A DNA stretch of 64,000 nucleotides from Streptomyces sp. V3I8 (GCF_030817535.1 NZ_JAUSZL010000002.1:7874001-7938000); one strand, 5' to 3'; shown: positions 1 through 8,893, counted from the stretch's first letter. Notes: generated by a model from the sequence alone, not told the origin. Numbers and translations: made by a program.

Positions 1-11
1 TCGGATCGCGG

Positions 12-944
12 TCAGCCGAGCGCCCGCAGGCCGGGCCCGAAGGCCACCAGGACCGGCACCACCGGCACCAGCGCCGCCGCCGCGGTGAGCCGCAGCCGGC
101 GGACGGGCGGGAGGCGGTCCGGCGGCGTGAGCAACCGGTCGACCCGCCGCGGGACATGGGCCTGCGGGGTCGGGCACGGACCGAACACGCCGCTGTCCTC
201 GTTGAGCTGAACCAGCGCGAGAGCGATGGTGAGCCGTCCGAACCGGCGCGACGCCATGTCGTCCGCGGCGAGTTCGACCAGCCGGTGCATCTCGTCGCGG
301 AACGCCGCGAACACCGGGACCCGGGGGAATCCGGTGGCCAGCGCGGCCGAGGAGTGCAGCAGCCAATTGTGCCGGGCGCGCGCGTGCCCCTGCTCATGGG
401 CGAGCACGGCGTCCAGTTGCTGCCCCTTCAGACGGCGCAACGCGGCCGTGGTGACGACCAGTCGGGGCGCGGTGCCCGGTAACCACCAGGCGTCGGGCCG
501 CTCCCCCTCCAGGACGACCAGGCGCTCGCCGTCCGGCTCCTCGCCGGGCAACAGCGGGGCGCGCAGCGCGAGTTCGCCGCGCCGTCGGCGGCGGGCGGCT
601 GCGGCCCGGGTGATCTCGCGGGCCAGCATGGTCGCGCTCCACGCGGCGCCGAGGGCCAGTGTCACCGCCGTCGCCGCGGCCCAGGGCCCGCCGGTGAGCG
701 CGTACGCCTCCACCACGCCGTGCGGGGCGGGGGCGAAGACATGGCCGCGCACCGCCTGCCAGGCGGCCGCCGCGCTCAGCGTCATCGACAGCGCGCAGCA
801 GAGCAGTACGGCCACCACCACGCACTGCCAGGCCCACAGGGCGACCACCGGTTCGCGGTCCTGCCAGTCGGTCCGCGCGAGCAGCCGCGGGGCGAGGACG
901 GCGGCCAGGGCGCCGAGCAGCAGCAGTGCCGCGGGGACCATCAT
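12..944 (-). CDS. M56-family membrane metallopeptidase (BlaR1/MecR1 peptidase type)
   Basis: 310-aa integral membrane zinc peptidase. Hydrophobic segments lie at about residues 1-20, 38-60, 85-105 and 287-307. The zinc-binding HExxH motif reads AHEQGH at about residue 183, followed by the downstream acidic VELAADD motif that supplies the third ligand in M48/M56 enzymes. M56 proteins usually sit beside a BlaI/MecI repressor that they regulate; none is visible here, and the upstream neighbour on the same strand is a DUF5134 gene. The start codon lies only 6 nt after a TAGGCT -10-like hexamer (951-956) with no ribosome binding site, which suggests a leaderless transcript. The cleavage target is unknown. 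The family call is firm, the role is not. Confidence 0.85.
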   Translation of the reverse strand: MMVPAALLLLGALAAVLAPRLLARTDWQDREPVVALWAWQCVVVAVLLCCALSMTLSAAAAWQAVRGHVFAPAPHGVVEAYALTGGPWAAATAVTLALGAAWSATMLAREITRAAAARRRRRGELALRAPLLPGEEPDGERLVVLEGERPDAWWLPGTAPRLVVTTAALRRLKGQQLDAVLAHEQGHARARHNWLLHSSAALATGFPRVPVFAAFRDEMHRLVELAADDMASRRFGRLTIALALVQLNEDSGVFGPCPTPQAHVPRRVDRLLTPPDRLPPVRRLRLTAAAALVPVVPVLVAFGPGLRALG

Positions 945-950
945 GGAGGC

Positions 951-956
951 AGCCTA
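951..956 (-). promoter_or_regulatory. -10 element of a likely leaderless promoter for the M56 gene
   Basis: Read on the minus strand the hexamer is TAGGCT, with 6 nt between it and the ATG. That spacing puts transcription initiation at or next to the start codon, a common Streptomyces arrangement. No clear -35 was identified. Confidence 0.4.
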
Positions 957-1107
957 TGAGCGGGGCGGTGCCGCGGGATACGTCCCGCCGGAGCAAGTGA
1001 CGCAGACCACGGGTGTCCGCGGCGGTGCGCGGGTGCGGGGGCCGGGCGCGCGGTTCCCCGTGCCCGTGACGGGGTGCCCGGGGCGGGCGTGCCTGTCACG
1101 GGCCGGC

Positions 1108-1665
1108 TCAGATCGTGAGGAGCATCGCCAGCATTCCCATGCCCATCGACAGTCTGCACGCGCGGGCCAGCTCCAGGCGGTCGCCCCAGCCGGGCGCGCG
1201 GGCCCCTCCCGGCGGTCCGCCGCCCGCCGGCGCGGCGCCCGCGGCCGGGACCAGCCGTGCCCCGGTCCGGAGCACGTACGCCGTGAAGTACACGAGCAGC
1301 ACGCCGGTGAGGACGGGCACCCCGGAGTGCGTGCCGTTCGCCGTCACCGCGGCCATGTAGACCATGGCGGAGGCACCCATCAGATGGTGCAGGTGGTGGA
1401 GGCCGCTGCGCGCCGCCCACAGGGCCCACAGCGCCCGCAGGGCCGCCGCACCGAACACGGCCGTGTAGACCGCCCAGGCCCAGCGCGGCGGCGCCATCGC
1501 GGCCGCGGGCACCGCCATCGCCGCCATCCCGAAGCCCATCAGGGCCTCACCGCCCGCCGTACGCCGCTGTTCCTCGATCCTGCTGCGCATACGCAACAGG
1601 CAGTACACCCCGGTGCCCGCGCACAGCGCGACGAGCAGCCAGCCGGACGACCCCGGTCCGTGCAC
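1108..1665 (-). CDS. DUF5134 family membrane protein
   Basis: 185-aa polytopic membrane protein with about five hydrophobic segments. A histidine-rich stretch (LHHLHHLMGASAMVYM) sits at the start of one helix, a feature of the DUF5134 family. The start is taken at the GTG at 1665 because a GGAGGT ribosome binding site (1671-1676) sits 5 nt upstream; an open frame continues upstream to an ATG at 1755 without such a site. Function is unknown. The lysine- and cysteine-poor, His/Met-rich helices hint at a metal-related role, but that is inference. It is transcribed toward the M56 peptidase, from which it is separated by about 160 nt. Confidence 0.7.
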   Translation of the reverse strand: MHGPGSSGWLLVALCAGTGVYCLLRMRSRIEEQRRTAGGEALMGFGMAAMAVPAAAMAPPRWAWAVYTAVFGAAALRALWALWAARSGLHHLHHLMGASAMVYMAAVTANGTHSGVPVLTGVLLVYFTAYVLRTGARLVPAAGAAPAGGGPPGGARAPGWGDRLELARACRLSMGMGMLAMLLTI

Positions 1666-1816
1666 CGCGCACCTCCCCGCTCGACGGTGTTCGCACAGTC
1701 CGGTCCAAGAAATGCCCTCCCCCGGCGACGTACAAGCGGGCGCAAGCGAGCGCAAGGGTGTACGCGGGGGAGCGTGCGGGAGTGCGCCGTGAGCCGGAAG
1801 TTCGCGAACGTGTATC

Positions 1817-1830
1817 TTTTACGAGTAAAA
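1817..1830. promoter_or_regulatory. Perfect 14-bp palindrome, probable MarR operator
   Basis: TTTTAC-GA-GTAAAA is a perfect inverted repeat in a short AT-rich island directly upstream of an extended -10 element (TGTTAAACT, hexamer 1838-1843) for the FUSC gene. The operon's second gene encodes a MarR-family protein, so autoregulation through this site is the simplest reading. Confidence 0.55.
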
Positions 1831-1850
1831 CACCTGTTAAACTTATGGGT

Positions 1851-3548
1851 ATGAGCAGTGCCCGACCCCGTCACGCCCGCGCCCGCCGTCTCCCCCTGGC
1901 GGGCGTCCTGCGCCTCAACCGCCCCTCCGACATCTGGTACAAACCCGCGCTGAGCGTGGTCGTGGCGGTCGGCGTCCCGAACCTGACGCTGCTGGCGCTC
2001 GGCCGGCTGGACCTGGCCCTCTTCACCATGGCCGGCTCGCTCTGCGCGCTCTACGCCCACAACCTGCCTTACGCGGCGCGCGGCCGTGCTCTCGGCGGGG
2101 TCGTGCTGGGCATGCTGGCCTCGGTCGCCGTCGCGCTGGTCACGGCCTCGCTGACGTCCTCCGCCGCGGTCCTGGTCGCCGTCGGCGCGCTGCTCGCCGC
2201 CGCGCACAAGGCGGTGACCGACGTAACAGGCATCGGTCCGCCCGGGCCGGTGATCTTCACCTTCATCAGCTCCGCCTCCCTCTTCGCCCCGCAGACCCTG
2301 GGTCAGGTCCCCGGCCACCTCGCCCTCGCCGCCGCGGCGGGCGCCTGGGCGTGGCTCGTCGGCATGGCGCCGGGCCTCCTGCGCCCGCACGGCCCCGAAC
2401 GCCGGGCCACCGCCCGCGCCCTGAACGCGGCCGCCGCACACGTCGAGGCATTCCGGACCACCGGCACCGGCACCGGCCATGGTGACGGCAAGGGCGCCGG
2501 CGACACGGACGGCGGCCGTGCGCGCGCCCGGGCCGCGGCGGCGGCCGCCGTGCACGCCGCCTGGCAGTCGCTCCTCGCCACGGGCGCCCGTCCGGAGCCC
2601 CGCCGTGCCCTCGGACGGCTCCTCGTGCGGGCCGAGGTCGCGCTGGCCGCCCCGGCCGACACGGACCCCGGCCTCCTGCGCTCCTGGGCGCGCGGCCTGC
2701 GCGGCACGCACCCCGTACCCCGTGTGGCGCCGGGCCGGGACGCCGACGAACTGCTCGGTGCGGAGGCCGAACTGGCCGCCCCGCGGCAACGGCCGGGCGA
2801 CAGGCTGCGTCCCCTCCTCCCGCTCGCCCTGCGCACCGCGCTCGGCTGCGCGCTCGCCGGGTACGTGTCGCTGGCGCTCGGTGTCGGACGCCCCTACTGG
2901 GCCCTGGTCACCGCGGCCTCGCTCTACCAGGCGAACCTCACCCTCACCTGGAGCCGCGGGGTGCAGCGCGTGGTCGGCAACCTCGTCGGTGTCCTCCTCT
3001 TCGCGGCCGTCGCCCCGCTCGCCCACCTCGGCCCCGCCGCCCTGGTCCTGTGCTGCCTCGCCTTCAACTTCGGTGCCGAGGCCCTGATCACCCGCAACTA
3101 CTGGCTCGGCAGCATCTGCGTGACCCCGATGGCGCTGCTGATCACCGAGTTCACCGGCTTCCAGGAGTCCGGCGGCCTGATCGCGGACCGGGTCGTGGAC
3201 ACCCTGGTCGGCGCGTCGGTCGGCTTCGTGGCCGCCGTCGCCGTCACCAACCGGCGGGCCGGGGACCGGATCGAGGACGCCCTGGAGACGGTGGAGCGGG
3301 CCCGTGAGCACGCGGCACGGCTGGTCGCCGCCGAGCGCGCCGAAGACGGTGCGCTGGAGTCCGCCCGCCGCCGGCTGGCCGCCGCGCTCGTCGAGCTGCG
3401 GGCCACCGCGGACGCGGCGGCCGGCGAATGGTGGCAGCGCGCCCTGCCGGAGGAGCGGGTGGTGCTCGCCGAGCGGAGCGGACACCGTACGCTCGCGGCG
3501 ACGGTACGACGGCAGGGACCGCACCATCTGGAGGACGTACAGGCATGA
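1851..3548 (+). CDS. FUSC family membrane protein (aromatic acid/fusaric acid exporter type)
   Basis: 565-aa protein with two clusters of transmembrane helices (about residues 25-170 and 320-470) separated and followed by cytoplasmic segments, the two-half architecture of FUSC/YccS/AaeB-type exporters. The second half carries the family's GRPYWALVTAA signature. The ATG at 1851 is preferred over the in-frame ATG at 1845 because the extended -10 (1835-1843) would place the transcription start at about 1850, making a leaderless message; neither has a ribosome binding site. The stop overlaps the ATG of the MarR gene by 4 nt, so the two are translationally coupled. Substrate unknown; efflux of an aromatic or amphipathic compound sensed by the MarR protein is inferred. 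Confidence 0.85.
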   Translation: MSSARPRHARARRLPLAGVLRLNRPSDIWYKPALSVVVAVGVPNLTLLALGRLDLALFTMAGSLCALYAHNLPYAARGRALGGVVLGMLASVAVALVTASLTSSAAVLVAVGALLAAAHKAVTDVTGIGPPGPVIFTFISSASLFAPQTLGQVPGHLALAAAAGAWAWLVGMAPGLLRPHGPERRATARALNAAAAHVEAFRTTGTGTGHGDGKGAGDTDGGRARARAAAAAAVHAAWQSLLATGARPEPRRALGRLLVRAEVALAAPADTDPGLLRSWARGLRGTHPVPRVAPGRDADELLGAEAELAAPRQRPGDRLRPLLPLALRTALGCALAGYVSLALGVGRPYWALVTAASLYQANLTLTWSRGVQRVVGNLVGVLLFAAVAPLAHLGPAALVLCCLAFNFGAEALITRNYWLGSICVTPMALLITEFTGFQESGGLIADRVVDTLVGASVGFVAAVAVTNRRAGDRIEDALETVERAREHAARLVAAERAEDGALESARRRLAAALVELRATADAAAGEWWQRALPEERVVLAERSGHRTLAATVRRQGPHHLEDVQA

Positions 3549-4135
3549 CGGCAGCGAACGGGCGCGGGGCGGCCGGGGCCGGCGCCCTCGACGGCGACTC
3601 GCCGAAGGACGGCGGGGCGGACCGGCCGGCCGCGGGGGACACGGTCGCCGCGGTGGTCCGGCAGTGGCAGGCGGTCCACCCCGGCCTCGACACCGGACCC
3701 ATGGAGGTCATCGGGCGCATCAACCGCTGCGCCGCGCTGCTCCAGCAGGCCGAGGACGCGCCGCTGCGGCACGCCGGACTCACGCGCCCCGAGTTCGACC
3801 TGCTCGGCGCGCTGCGCCGGACCGGCCTCGAACCGACCCCCGGCGAGCTGGCCCGCGAGACCTTCTCCTCCGGCGCCGCCGTCACCAAACGGCTCAAGCA
3901 GCTGACCGAGCGCGGCCTCGTCGAGCGCCGCGGGGACACCCGTGACCGCCGCGTCGCCCACGTCCGCCTCACGGACGCCGGACGCGCCCTCGTCGACGGC
4001 ATCCTCCCCGCGCAGCTCTCGTACGAGACGGCGGTCCTGTCCGGCCTCGACGGCACCCGGCAACGCGAACTGGCCGCCCTGCTCGGCGACCTGCTGGTGC
4101 AGCTCGAGGGCCGTCTCCGCGCGCCCCGCGTCTGA
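3545..4135 (+). CDS. MarR family transcriptional regulator
   Basis: 196-aa winged-helix regulator. The HTH and wing are clear: LTRPEFDLLGALRR, then GELARETFSSGAAVTKRLKQL, then the wing VERRGDTRDRRVAHVRLTDAGR. The ATG at 3545 overlaps the FUSC stop (ATGA). The N-terminal 35 residues are Gly/Ala/Asp-rich and probably disordered. It most likely represses the operon through the palindrome at 1817-1830, with the exported compound or a relative as inducer. Confidence 0.88.
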   Translation: MTAANGRGAAGAGALDGDSPKDGGADRPAAGDTVAAVVRQWQAVHPGLDTGPMEVIGRINRCAALLQQAEDAPLRHAGLTRPEFDLLGALRRTGLEPTPGELARETFSSGAAVTKRLKQLTERGLVERRGDTRDRRVAHVRLTDAGRALVDGILPAQLSYETAVLSGLDGTRQRELAALLGDLLVQLEGRLRAPRV

Positions 4136-4280
4136 GACCGCCGCACTTCCGTCGGCGCCGGCCCCGTACGCCTCCCACTTCGACGCTTCCCGGGCGGGCG
4201 GCGGCACCGCGCCCACGGACCTCGCCCTCAGCGGGACGGTCCGCACCCCGTCGCGGGGCGGCCCCGGGGACCGACGGGAG

Positions 4281-5333
4281 TCACCTCTCGGCACCCAGGG
4301 GCGCCGCGGCCTCGCGCAGGGGATGGAGCATGAGCGGTGTCCTGGCCGTACGCGGCTGCCGGACCTCCGGTGTCTCCTGGGCCGCCAGGCCGTACGCGTC
4401 CCACCACTCGGTGCTGCCGTCCTCGATGCAGCGCAGCAGCACCCCCTCGCGCAGCGCCCAGGGGCAGATGGTCACCTCGTCGATGCCCATCAGTTTCATC
4501 GTGGTGTGCGCGACGATCGCGCCGGCCAGCGACTGACCGGACCGCGCGAGGGAGATGCCCGGCAGCAGGGCGCGCTCGGCGGCCGGCAGCGCCGCCAGGC
4601 GGTCCACGGCCTTGCCGAGGTCGGCGCGGGTCATGCTCCGGGGCGTGAACGGCCCGGAGCGGCCCGGGGCCGCTCCGCAGAGCCGGCCCAGCTGCTGGAA
4701 CGTCCGTGAGGTGACGACCGCCGTCCGCGGCGCCTCCCACCGTATGCGGGCCGCGACATCGCGCAGCTGGTGGCGTACGTGCCGGCGCAGCAGCCTGGTG
4801 CGGTGCGGTGACGGCGGGTCCTGGCCGCGGAAGAACTCACGGGTCAGCCGGTTGGCGCCCAGCGGCAGGGCGATCGCGAAGTCGGGCAGTCTGCTGCGGC
4901 CGAAGGCCACCTCGAAGGAACCGCCCCCGATGTCCAGCAGGGCCAGCGGCCCCGCGCGCCAGCCCATCCAGCGCCGGGCGGCCAGGAAGGTCAGCTCGGC
5001 CTCGACCTCGCCGGGCAGTACGTGCAGCGGCACCCCGGCCTCCGCGGCGATCCGTCCGAGGACCTCGGTGCGGTTCGGGGCGTCCCGCACGATCGCCGTG
5101 GCGAAGGCGAAGAGCTGGTCCACCCCCCAGCGCCGTCCCTCGTCGCGGGCATCCCCCACCGCCTTCACCAGCCGGTCCACCTGCTCGGCCGGGAGATGGC
5201 CGCCCCGTTCGACATGGGCGGACAGCCGCAACTGACGCTTGGAGGTGTGCACGGGCAGCGGGACCGCACCGTCCGTTTCCGCGATCACCAGCCGCACGGT
5301 GTTGGAGCCGACGTCGAGCACACCCATATGCAT
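4281..5333 (-). CDS. Ppx/GppA phosphatase family protein (exopolyphosphatase/guanosine pentaphosphatase)
   Basis: 350-aa ASKHA-fold phosphatase. The N-terminus has the phosphate-1 motif GVLDVGSNTVRLVI, and ALLDIGGGSFEVAFG supplies the second phosphate loop. The length matches the short Ppx/GppA proteins lacking the C-terminal HD-like extension. It would hydrolyse polyphosphate or pppGpp in the cytoplasm; which one cannot be told from sequence. It is convergent with the MarR gene and followed upstream on the same strand by a cysteine hydrolase. Confidence 0.88.
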   Translation of the reverse strand: MHMGVLDVGSNTVRLVIAETDGAVPLPVHTSKRQLRLSAHVERGGHLPAEQVDRLVKAVGDARDEGRRWGVDQLFAFATAIVRDAPNRTEVLGRIAAEAGVPLHVLPGEVEAELTFLAARRWMGWRAGPLALLDIGGGSFEVAFGRSRLPDFAIALPLGANRLTREFFRGQDPPSPHRTRLLRRHVRHQLRDVAARIRWEAPRTAVVTSRTFQQLGRLCGAAPGRSGPFTPRSMTRADLGKAVDRLAALPAAERALLPGISLARSGQSLAGAIVAHTTMKLMGIDEVTICPWALREGVLLRCIEDGSTEWWDAYGLAAQETPEVRQPRTARTPLMLHPLREAAAPLGAER

Positions 5334-5407
5334 CCCCTGCGGCTACCCCGAAAAGCCCCCGGCACACCGGGATCGGCGAGGTGATCCGGTGCAGGTCCGG
5401 AGCGGGG

Positions 5408-5959
5408 TCACAGACGTGCCGTCTCCGCCGAGGCGATCCGCGCGCCCATGTTCCGCTCCATCATCCGCAGGGCCGCGTCCGCGAGGTCGGCGTGGATGTG
5501 GGCGACCGCGTCCTCGGGGATCGTCACCTCCAGCTGCCGGATGTGGGCGTCGAGCGCGGAGTACAGCACGCACTGCTCGGTCAGCTGGCCGCACAGCACC
5601 ACATGCCCGACGCCCAGCTGGTTCAGGAGGTGGCTCAGCGGCGTCTCGTAGAAGATCGAGTGCCGTGCCTTCACGACGAACAGCGATGTGTCGTCGGGCC
5701 GGACCGGTTCGACGAGATCGGCGTGCGGTCCCGCGAGCGCGGTCTCCATGATCTCCCCGAGGTGCGAGCGCCACTCGCCGAAGTTGTCGTTGACGTAGAT
5801 CACCGGGACGTCCCGCTCCCGGGCCCGCTCCAGGAGGCGGGCCACCGCGGGCAGTGCCTTGCGCGCCGCCGGGAGCAGCTGCTCGGCGTCCTCGTGGTCG
5901 TAGGTGCTGATCATGTCGATGACGATCAGCGCGGTGTTCCCGGTCCGGGCTTCGTCCAT
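5408..5959 (-). CDS. Isochorismatase-like cysteine hydrolase
   Basis: 183-aa protein with the complete catalytic triad of the isochorismatase-like superfamily: Asp in LIVIDM near the N-terminus, Lys in VVKARHSIF, and nucleophilic Cys in TEQCVLYSALDA, preceded by the usual LCGQL strand. Nicotinamidases and N-carbamoyl hydrolases share this fold, so the substrate is open. It is divergent from the F420-dependent oxidoreductase gene with about 75 bp between starts. Confidence 0.85.
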   Translation of the reverse strand: MDEARTGNTALIVIDMISTYDHEDAEQLLPAARKALPAVARLLERARERDVPVIYVNDNFGEWRSHLGEIMETALAGPHADLVEPVRPDDTSLFVVKARHSIFYETPLSHLLNQLGVGHVVLCGQLTEQCVLYSALDAHIRQLEVTIPEDAVAHIHADLADAALRMMERNMGARIASAETARL

Positions 5960-6035
5960 GTGCTCGTGCTTTCTGCTCTGGTGGGGAGGTGCCGGGAGGA
6001 CGTTTCGGGTACCCCCGACCGGCTACTGGAAAAAC

Positions 6036-7001
6036 ATGGTGCAGATCGGATACACGATGATGACCGAGCAGGCCGGACCCCGTGAGCTCGTACAGCACGT
6101 GGTGGCCGCCGAGAAGGCCGGCTTCGACTTCTCGGTGACGTCCGACCACTACTTCCCCTGGCTGACGGAACAGGGACACGCGCCGTACGCGTGGAGCGTC
6201 CTGGGCGCCGCCGCGCAGGCCACCTCCACGATCCCGCTCATGACGTACGTGACCTGTCCGACGACCCGCTACCACCCGGCGGTCGTCGCCCAGAAGGCCG
6301 CGACCATGCAACTGCTCGCCGAGGGCCGCTTCAGGCTCGGGCTCGGTTCGGGGGAGAACCTCAACGAGCACGTGGTCGGCGGCGGCTGGCCCGCCGCGCA
6401 CGTACGCCTCGACATGCTCGAGGAGGCCGTCGGGATCATCCGCGCGCTCTTCGGGGGCGGGAACGTGAACCACCACGGCACGTACTTCGACGTGGAGAAC
6501 GCCCGGCTCTTCGACCTGCCGGACGAGCCGCCCGCCATCGGTGTCGCCGTCTCCGGCGAGCGCTCCTGCGCCCTCGCCGGCCGGCTGGCCGACCTGGTGA
6601 TCGCCACCGAGCCGAAGGCCGAGCTGATCGACTCCTTCGACCGGCACGGCGGCGGCGGCAAGCCCAGGGTGGGGCAGCTGCCGATCTGCTTCGACACGGA
6701 CAGGGACGCCGCCGTCGCGCGGGCCCACGAGCAGTTCCGCTGGTCGCTCGGCGGCTGGCCGGTCAACTCCGAACTCCCGGGTCCGGCGGGCTTCGACACG
6801 GCCACGCGGTACGTCCGTCCCGAGGACGTCGCCGAGGGCATCCCGTGCGGCGACGACGTGGACGCAGTCGTCGAAGCCGTCCGCCCCTACGTCGAGGCGG
6901 GCTTCACCGAGGTCGCCCTGGTCCAGATCGGCGGCGACCGGCAGTACCCCTTCATGGAGTGGGCCGAGAAGGAACTGCTGCCCGAACTGAGGAATCTGTG
7001 A
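6036..7001 (+). CDS. F420-dependent LLM-class oxidoreductase
   Basis: 321-aa luciferase-like TIM-barrel protein of the F420-dependent glucose-6-phosphate-dehydrogenase-like branch: IGYTMMTEQ at the N-terminus, FSVTSDHYFPW, CPTTRYHPAVVAQKAATM and FRLGLGSGENLNEHV. The ATG at 6036 starts the protein at the usual position for this branch; a GGA lies 5-7 nt upstream, a weak ribosome binding site. Predicted to carry out a hydride transfer with reduced or oxidised F420 on an unknown substrate. The VOC gene begins 22 nt downstream, so the two are probably cotranscribed. Confidence 0.88.
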   Translation: MVQIGYTMMTEQAGPRELVQHVVAAEKAGFDFSVTSDHYFPWLTEQGHAPYAWSVLGAAAQATSTIPLMTYVTCPTTRYHPAVVAQKAATMQLLAEGRFRLGLGSGENLNEHVVGGGWPAAHVRLDMLEEAVGIIRALFGGGNVNHHGTYFDVENARLFDLPDEPPAIGVAVSGERSCALAGRLADLVIATEPKAELIDSFDRHGGGGKPRVGQLPICFDTDRDAAVARAHEQFRWSLGGWPVNSELPGPAGFDTATRYVRPEDVAEGIPCGDDVDAVVEAVRPYVEAGFTEVALVQIGGDRQYPFMEWAEKELLPELRNL

Positions 7002-7023
7002 ACCCGACAGCGAAAGGACCGGC

Positions 7024-7392
7024 ATGGCCATCGCCACGTACTGCCTCGTAGCACTCGACTGCCCGGACCCGCCCGCCCTCGCGGAGTTCTACGCGGGCAT
7101 CCTGGGCGGCGAGGTCCGGCGGGACAGCGACGACTGGTACGACCTCCACGCACCCGGCGGCCACCGCATCTCCTTCCAGCGGGCCCCCGGCCACCGCCCG
7201 CCGCACTGGCCGGACGCGGACGGCTCCCAGCAGCTGCACCTCGACTTCACGGTGCCGGACATCGACGCGGCCCAGGAGCAGGTGCTGGCCCTCGGAGCCA
7301 CCCCGCTCGACCTGGACGACAAGGACGGCAGCCGGGGCTTCCGGGTGTACGCGGACCCGGCGGGCCACCCCTTCTGCCTCGTCACGGACTGA
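7024..7392 (+). CDS. VOC family protein (glyoxalase/bleomycin-resistance-like fold)
   Basis: 122 aa, one vicinal-oxygen-chelate domain: LVALDCPDPPALAEFYAGILGG at the N-terminus and GFRVYADPAGHPFCLV at the C-terminus, with the paired beta-alpha-beta-beta-beta repeats expected. Small stand-alone VOC proteins in Streptomyces are often of unknown substrate. It overlaps the convergent alpha/beta-hydrolase gene tail to tail by 11 nt, leaving no room for a terminator. Confidence 0.85.
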   Translation: MAIATYCLVALDCPDPPALAEFYAGILGGEVRRDSDDWYDLHAPGGHRISFQRAPGHRPPHWPDADGSQQLHLDFTVPDIDAAQEQVLALGATPLDLDDKDGSRGFRVYADPAGHPFCLVTD

Positions 7393-8893
7393 CACCCGCC
7401 CCGTCCAGACGGGCCACCACCGTACGCACGGCCCGGGACACCGCCTCGCGCGACTCGTCCGTCGGTCCGTGGAGCTCGAAGCCGTGCCGGCCGTTCGGTA
7501 CGTCGACGACCTCGAGCGGGGCCTTCGTCTCCCGCGCGGCAGCGGTGAACCGCGCCACCGTGGCGGCGATCAGGGGTGTCTCCAGCCCTGCCCGCGTGAG
7601 CACGAGCGGTGGCGGTGCCGCGCCGTCGGCGCGCAGGGCGTCCACCGGACGGAAGCGGGGGCCGACCGCGCCCCAGCCGGGCAGCGGGGCCAGGATCGGG
7701 TAGGTGAGGGCGAGGCAGCGCAGCCACGGGGGCGGGGCGCCGAGCCAGTCCGCGGCGAGCGGACCGGCGCCGGAGAAGATCCACAGACCGATGCGCCGGG
7801 CGTCCACCCGGGGGTCGGCCCGCAGGATTTCGAGGGCCTCGGTCACGTCGTCCGCCGCCTGCGCGTAGTCGGTGACGCCGTGCAGGCGGTGCTCCACGAC
7901 GGCGCCCACCGCGCCCAGGCTCGCCGCGAGGCGGGCGTAACCGAGGTAGAACGGCGTGTCGCGCGGCGCCGGGACGAGGTCGGCCGGCACCGGCCCGCCG
8001 TGCACGAACAGCACGGCGGGCCGCGGCCCTCCCGCGTCCCCCGGTTCCGGCAGGTGCAGGTCCACCCGTCCGATCCGTACCCGTGGCCGCTGCGGGACGT
8101 CGAGCAGGAAGGAGCCGAGGAACGGCGGCTCGCCCTCGGGCACGGTCAGCCGCCGCCCCTCGCCCGCGGCCGCGCGGATCAGCACCCCGGCCAGTTCGTC
8201 CGGGCAGGAGAGCATCGGCCAGTGGCCGGTGGCCAGTTCGAAGAAGCCCACCCGCGGATCGGCCAGCTTCCGGAACTGCGGCGGACCGGTGCGCACCAGC
8301 GCCTCGACCAGTTCGAGGGTCGTCCCGCCCGCCGTGCACAGGATGCCGCTGCTCGGCACGGCCGCGGCAGCGCCGGTCAGCCGCAAGGGCTGCGTCAGCG
8401 TGCGCCGGGGCTGCGGGGCCGCCAGCCGGCTCAGCAGGTCGAGCTGGTGCGCGGACAGACCTTCCGTGCTGCCCCACCGCTCCCACTGCGCCGGAGCTGG
8501 TGGCGGGAGCGGACCGGAATCCCCCTGGGCGCTCAGCAGTTCGTGCGCCGACGGGTCCGGCACCAGGGCCAGCGCCGCATCGCCGTCCTGCGGCATCCCG
8601 GCGTCCAGGTGCACGATCCGCGCGATCCGCTCCGCGCGGCGGTCCGCCGCGCCCAGCACGGGGTGGATGCCGTAGCCGTGGCCCACCAGCACCAACTCCT
8701 CCCGCGGCGCCCGCTGCCGGAGAAGGTCGATCAGGCGGATTACGTCCTCGACATGCGTCTCCAGGTCGGCCCCGGGCTGCCGGCTCGGCGTCACCGGATG
8801 CGCTCCGGCGCCCGATTCCCGCAACCGCTCGGCCACTTCGCTCCAGACGCGTCCGTCGGTGAACGGGCCGGAGACCAGGATGAACGTGGACAT
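7382..8893 (-). CDS. Two-domain alpha/beta hydrolase fusion with a degenerate N-terminal domain
   Basis: 503 aa. Residues about 1-240 form one alpha/beta-hydrolase domain starting FILVSGPFTDGRVW; its nucleophile elbow reads LVGHGYG where active relatives have GHSYGG, so the catalytic Ser is Gly. Residues about 270-503 form a second domain of dienelactone/acyl-peptidase type: VLFVHGGP oxyanion motif, elbow IGLWIFSGAG with Ser present, and a C-terminal GRHGFELHG histidine. The ATG at 8893 is preceded by an AGGTG site. It is divergent from a MerR gene, with 66 bp between, and is probably its target. The fold is clear; substrate unknown. Confidence 0.82.
   Translation of the reverse strand: MSTFILVSGPFTDGRVWSEVAERLRESGAGAHPVTPSRQPGADLETHVEDVIRLIDLLRQRAPREELVLVGHGYGIHPVLGAADRRAERIARIVHLDAGMPQDGDAALALVPDPSAHELLSAQGDSGPLPPPAPAQWERWGSTEGLSAHQLDLLSRLAAPQPRRTLTQPLRLTGAAAAVPSSGILCTAGGTTLELVEALVRTGPPQFRKLADPRVGFFELATGHWPMLSCPDELAGVLIRAAAGEGRRLTVPEGEPPFLGSFLLDVPQRPRVRIGRVDLHLPEPGDAGGPRPAVLFVHGGPVPADLVPAPRDTPFYLGYARLAASLGAVGAVVEHRLHGVTDYAQAADDVTEALEILRADPRVDARRIGLWIFSGAGPLAADWLGAPPPWLRCLALTYPILAPLPGWGAVGPRFRPVDALRADGAAPPPLVLTRAGLETPLIAATVARFTAAARETKAPLEVVDVPNGRHGFELHGPTDESREAVSRAVRTVVARLDGAGVSP

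Noticed and set aside
226..1854. A 542-codon plus-strand frame
   Set aside because: Antisense to the M56 and DUF5134 genes, low-complexity Arg/Ser/Pro, no ribosome binding site.
1539..3527. A 662-codon minus-strand frame antisense to FUSC
   Set aside because: Mirror-image of GC-rich coding sequence; the plus strand has a clear transporter.
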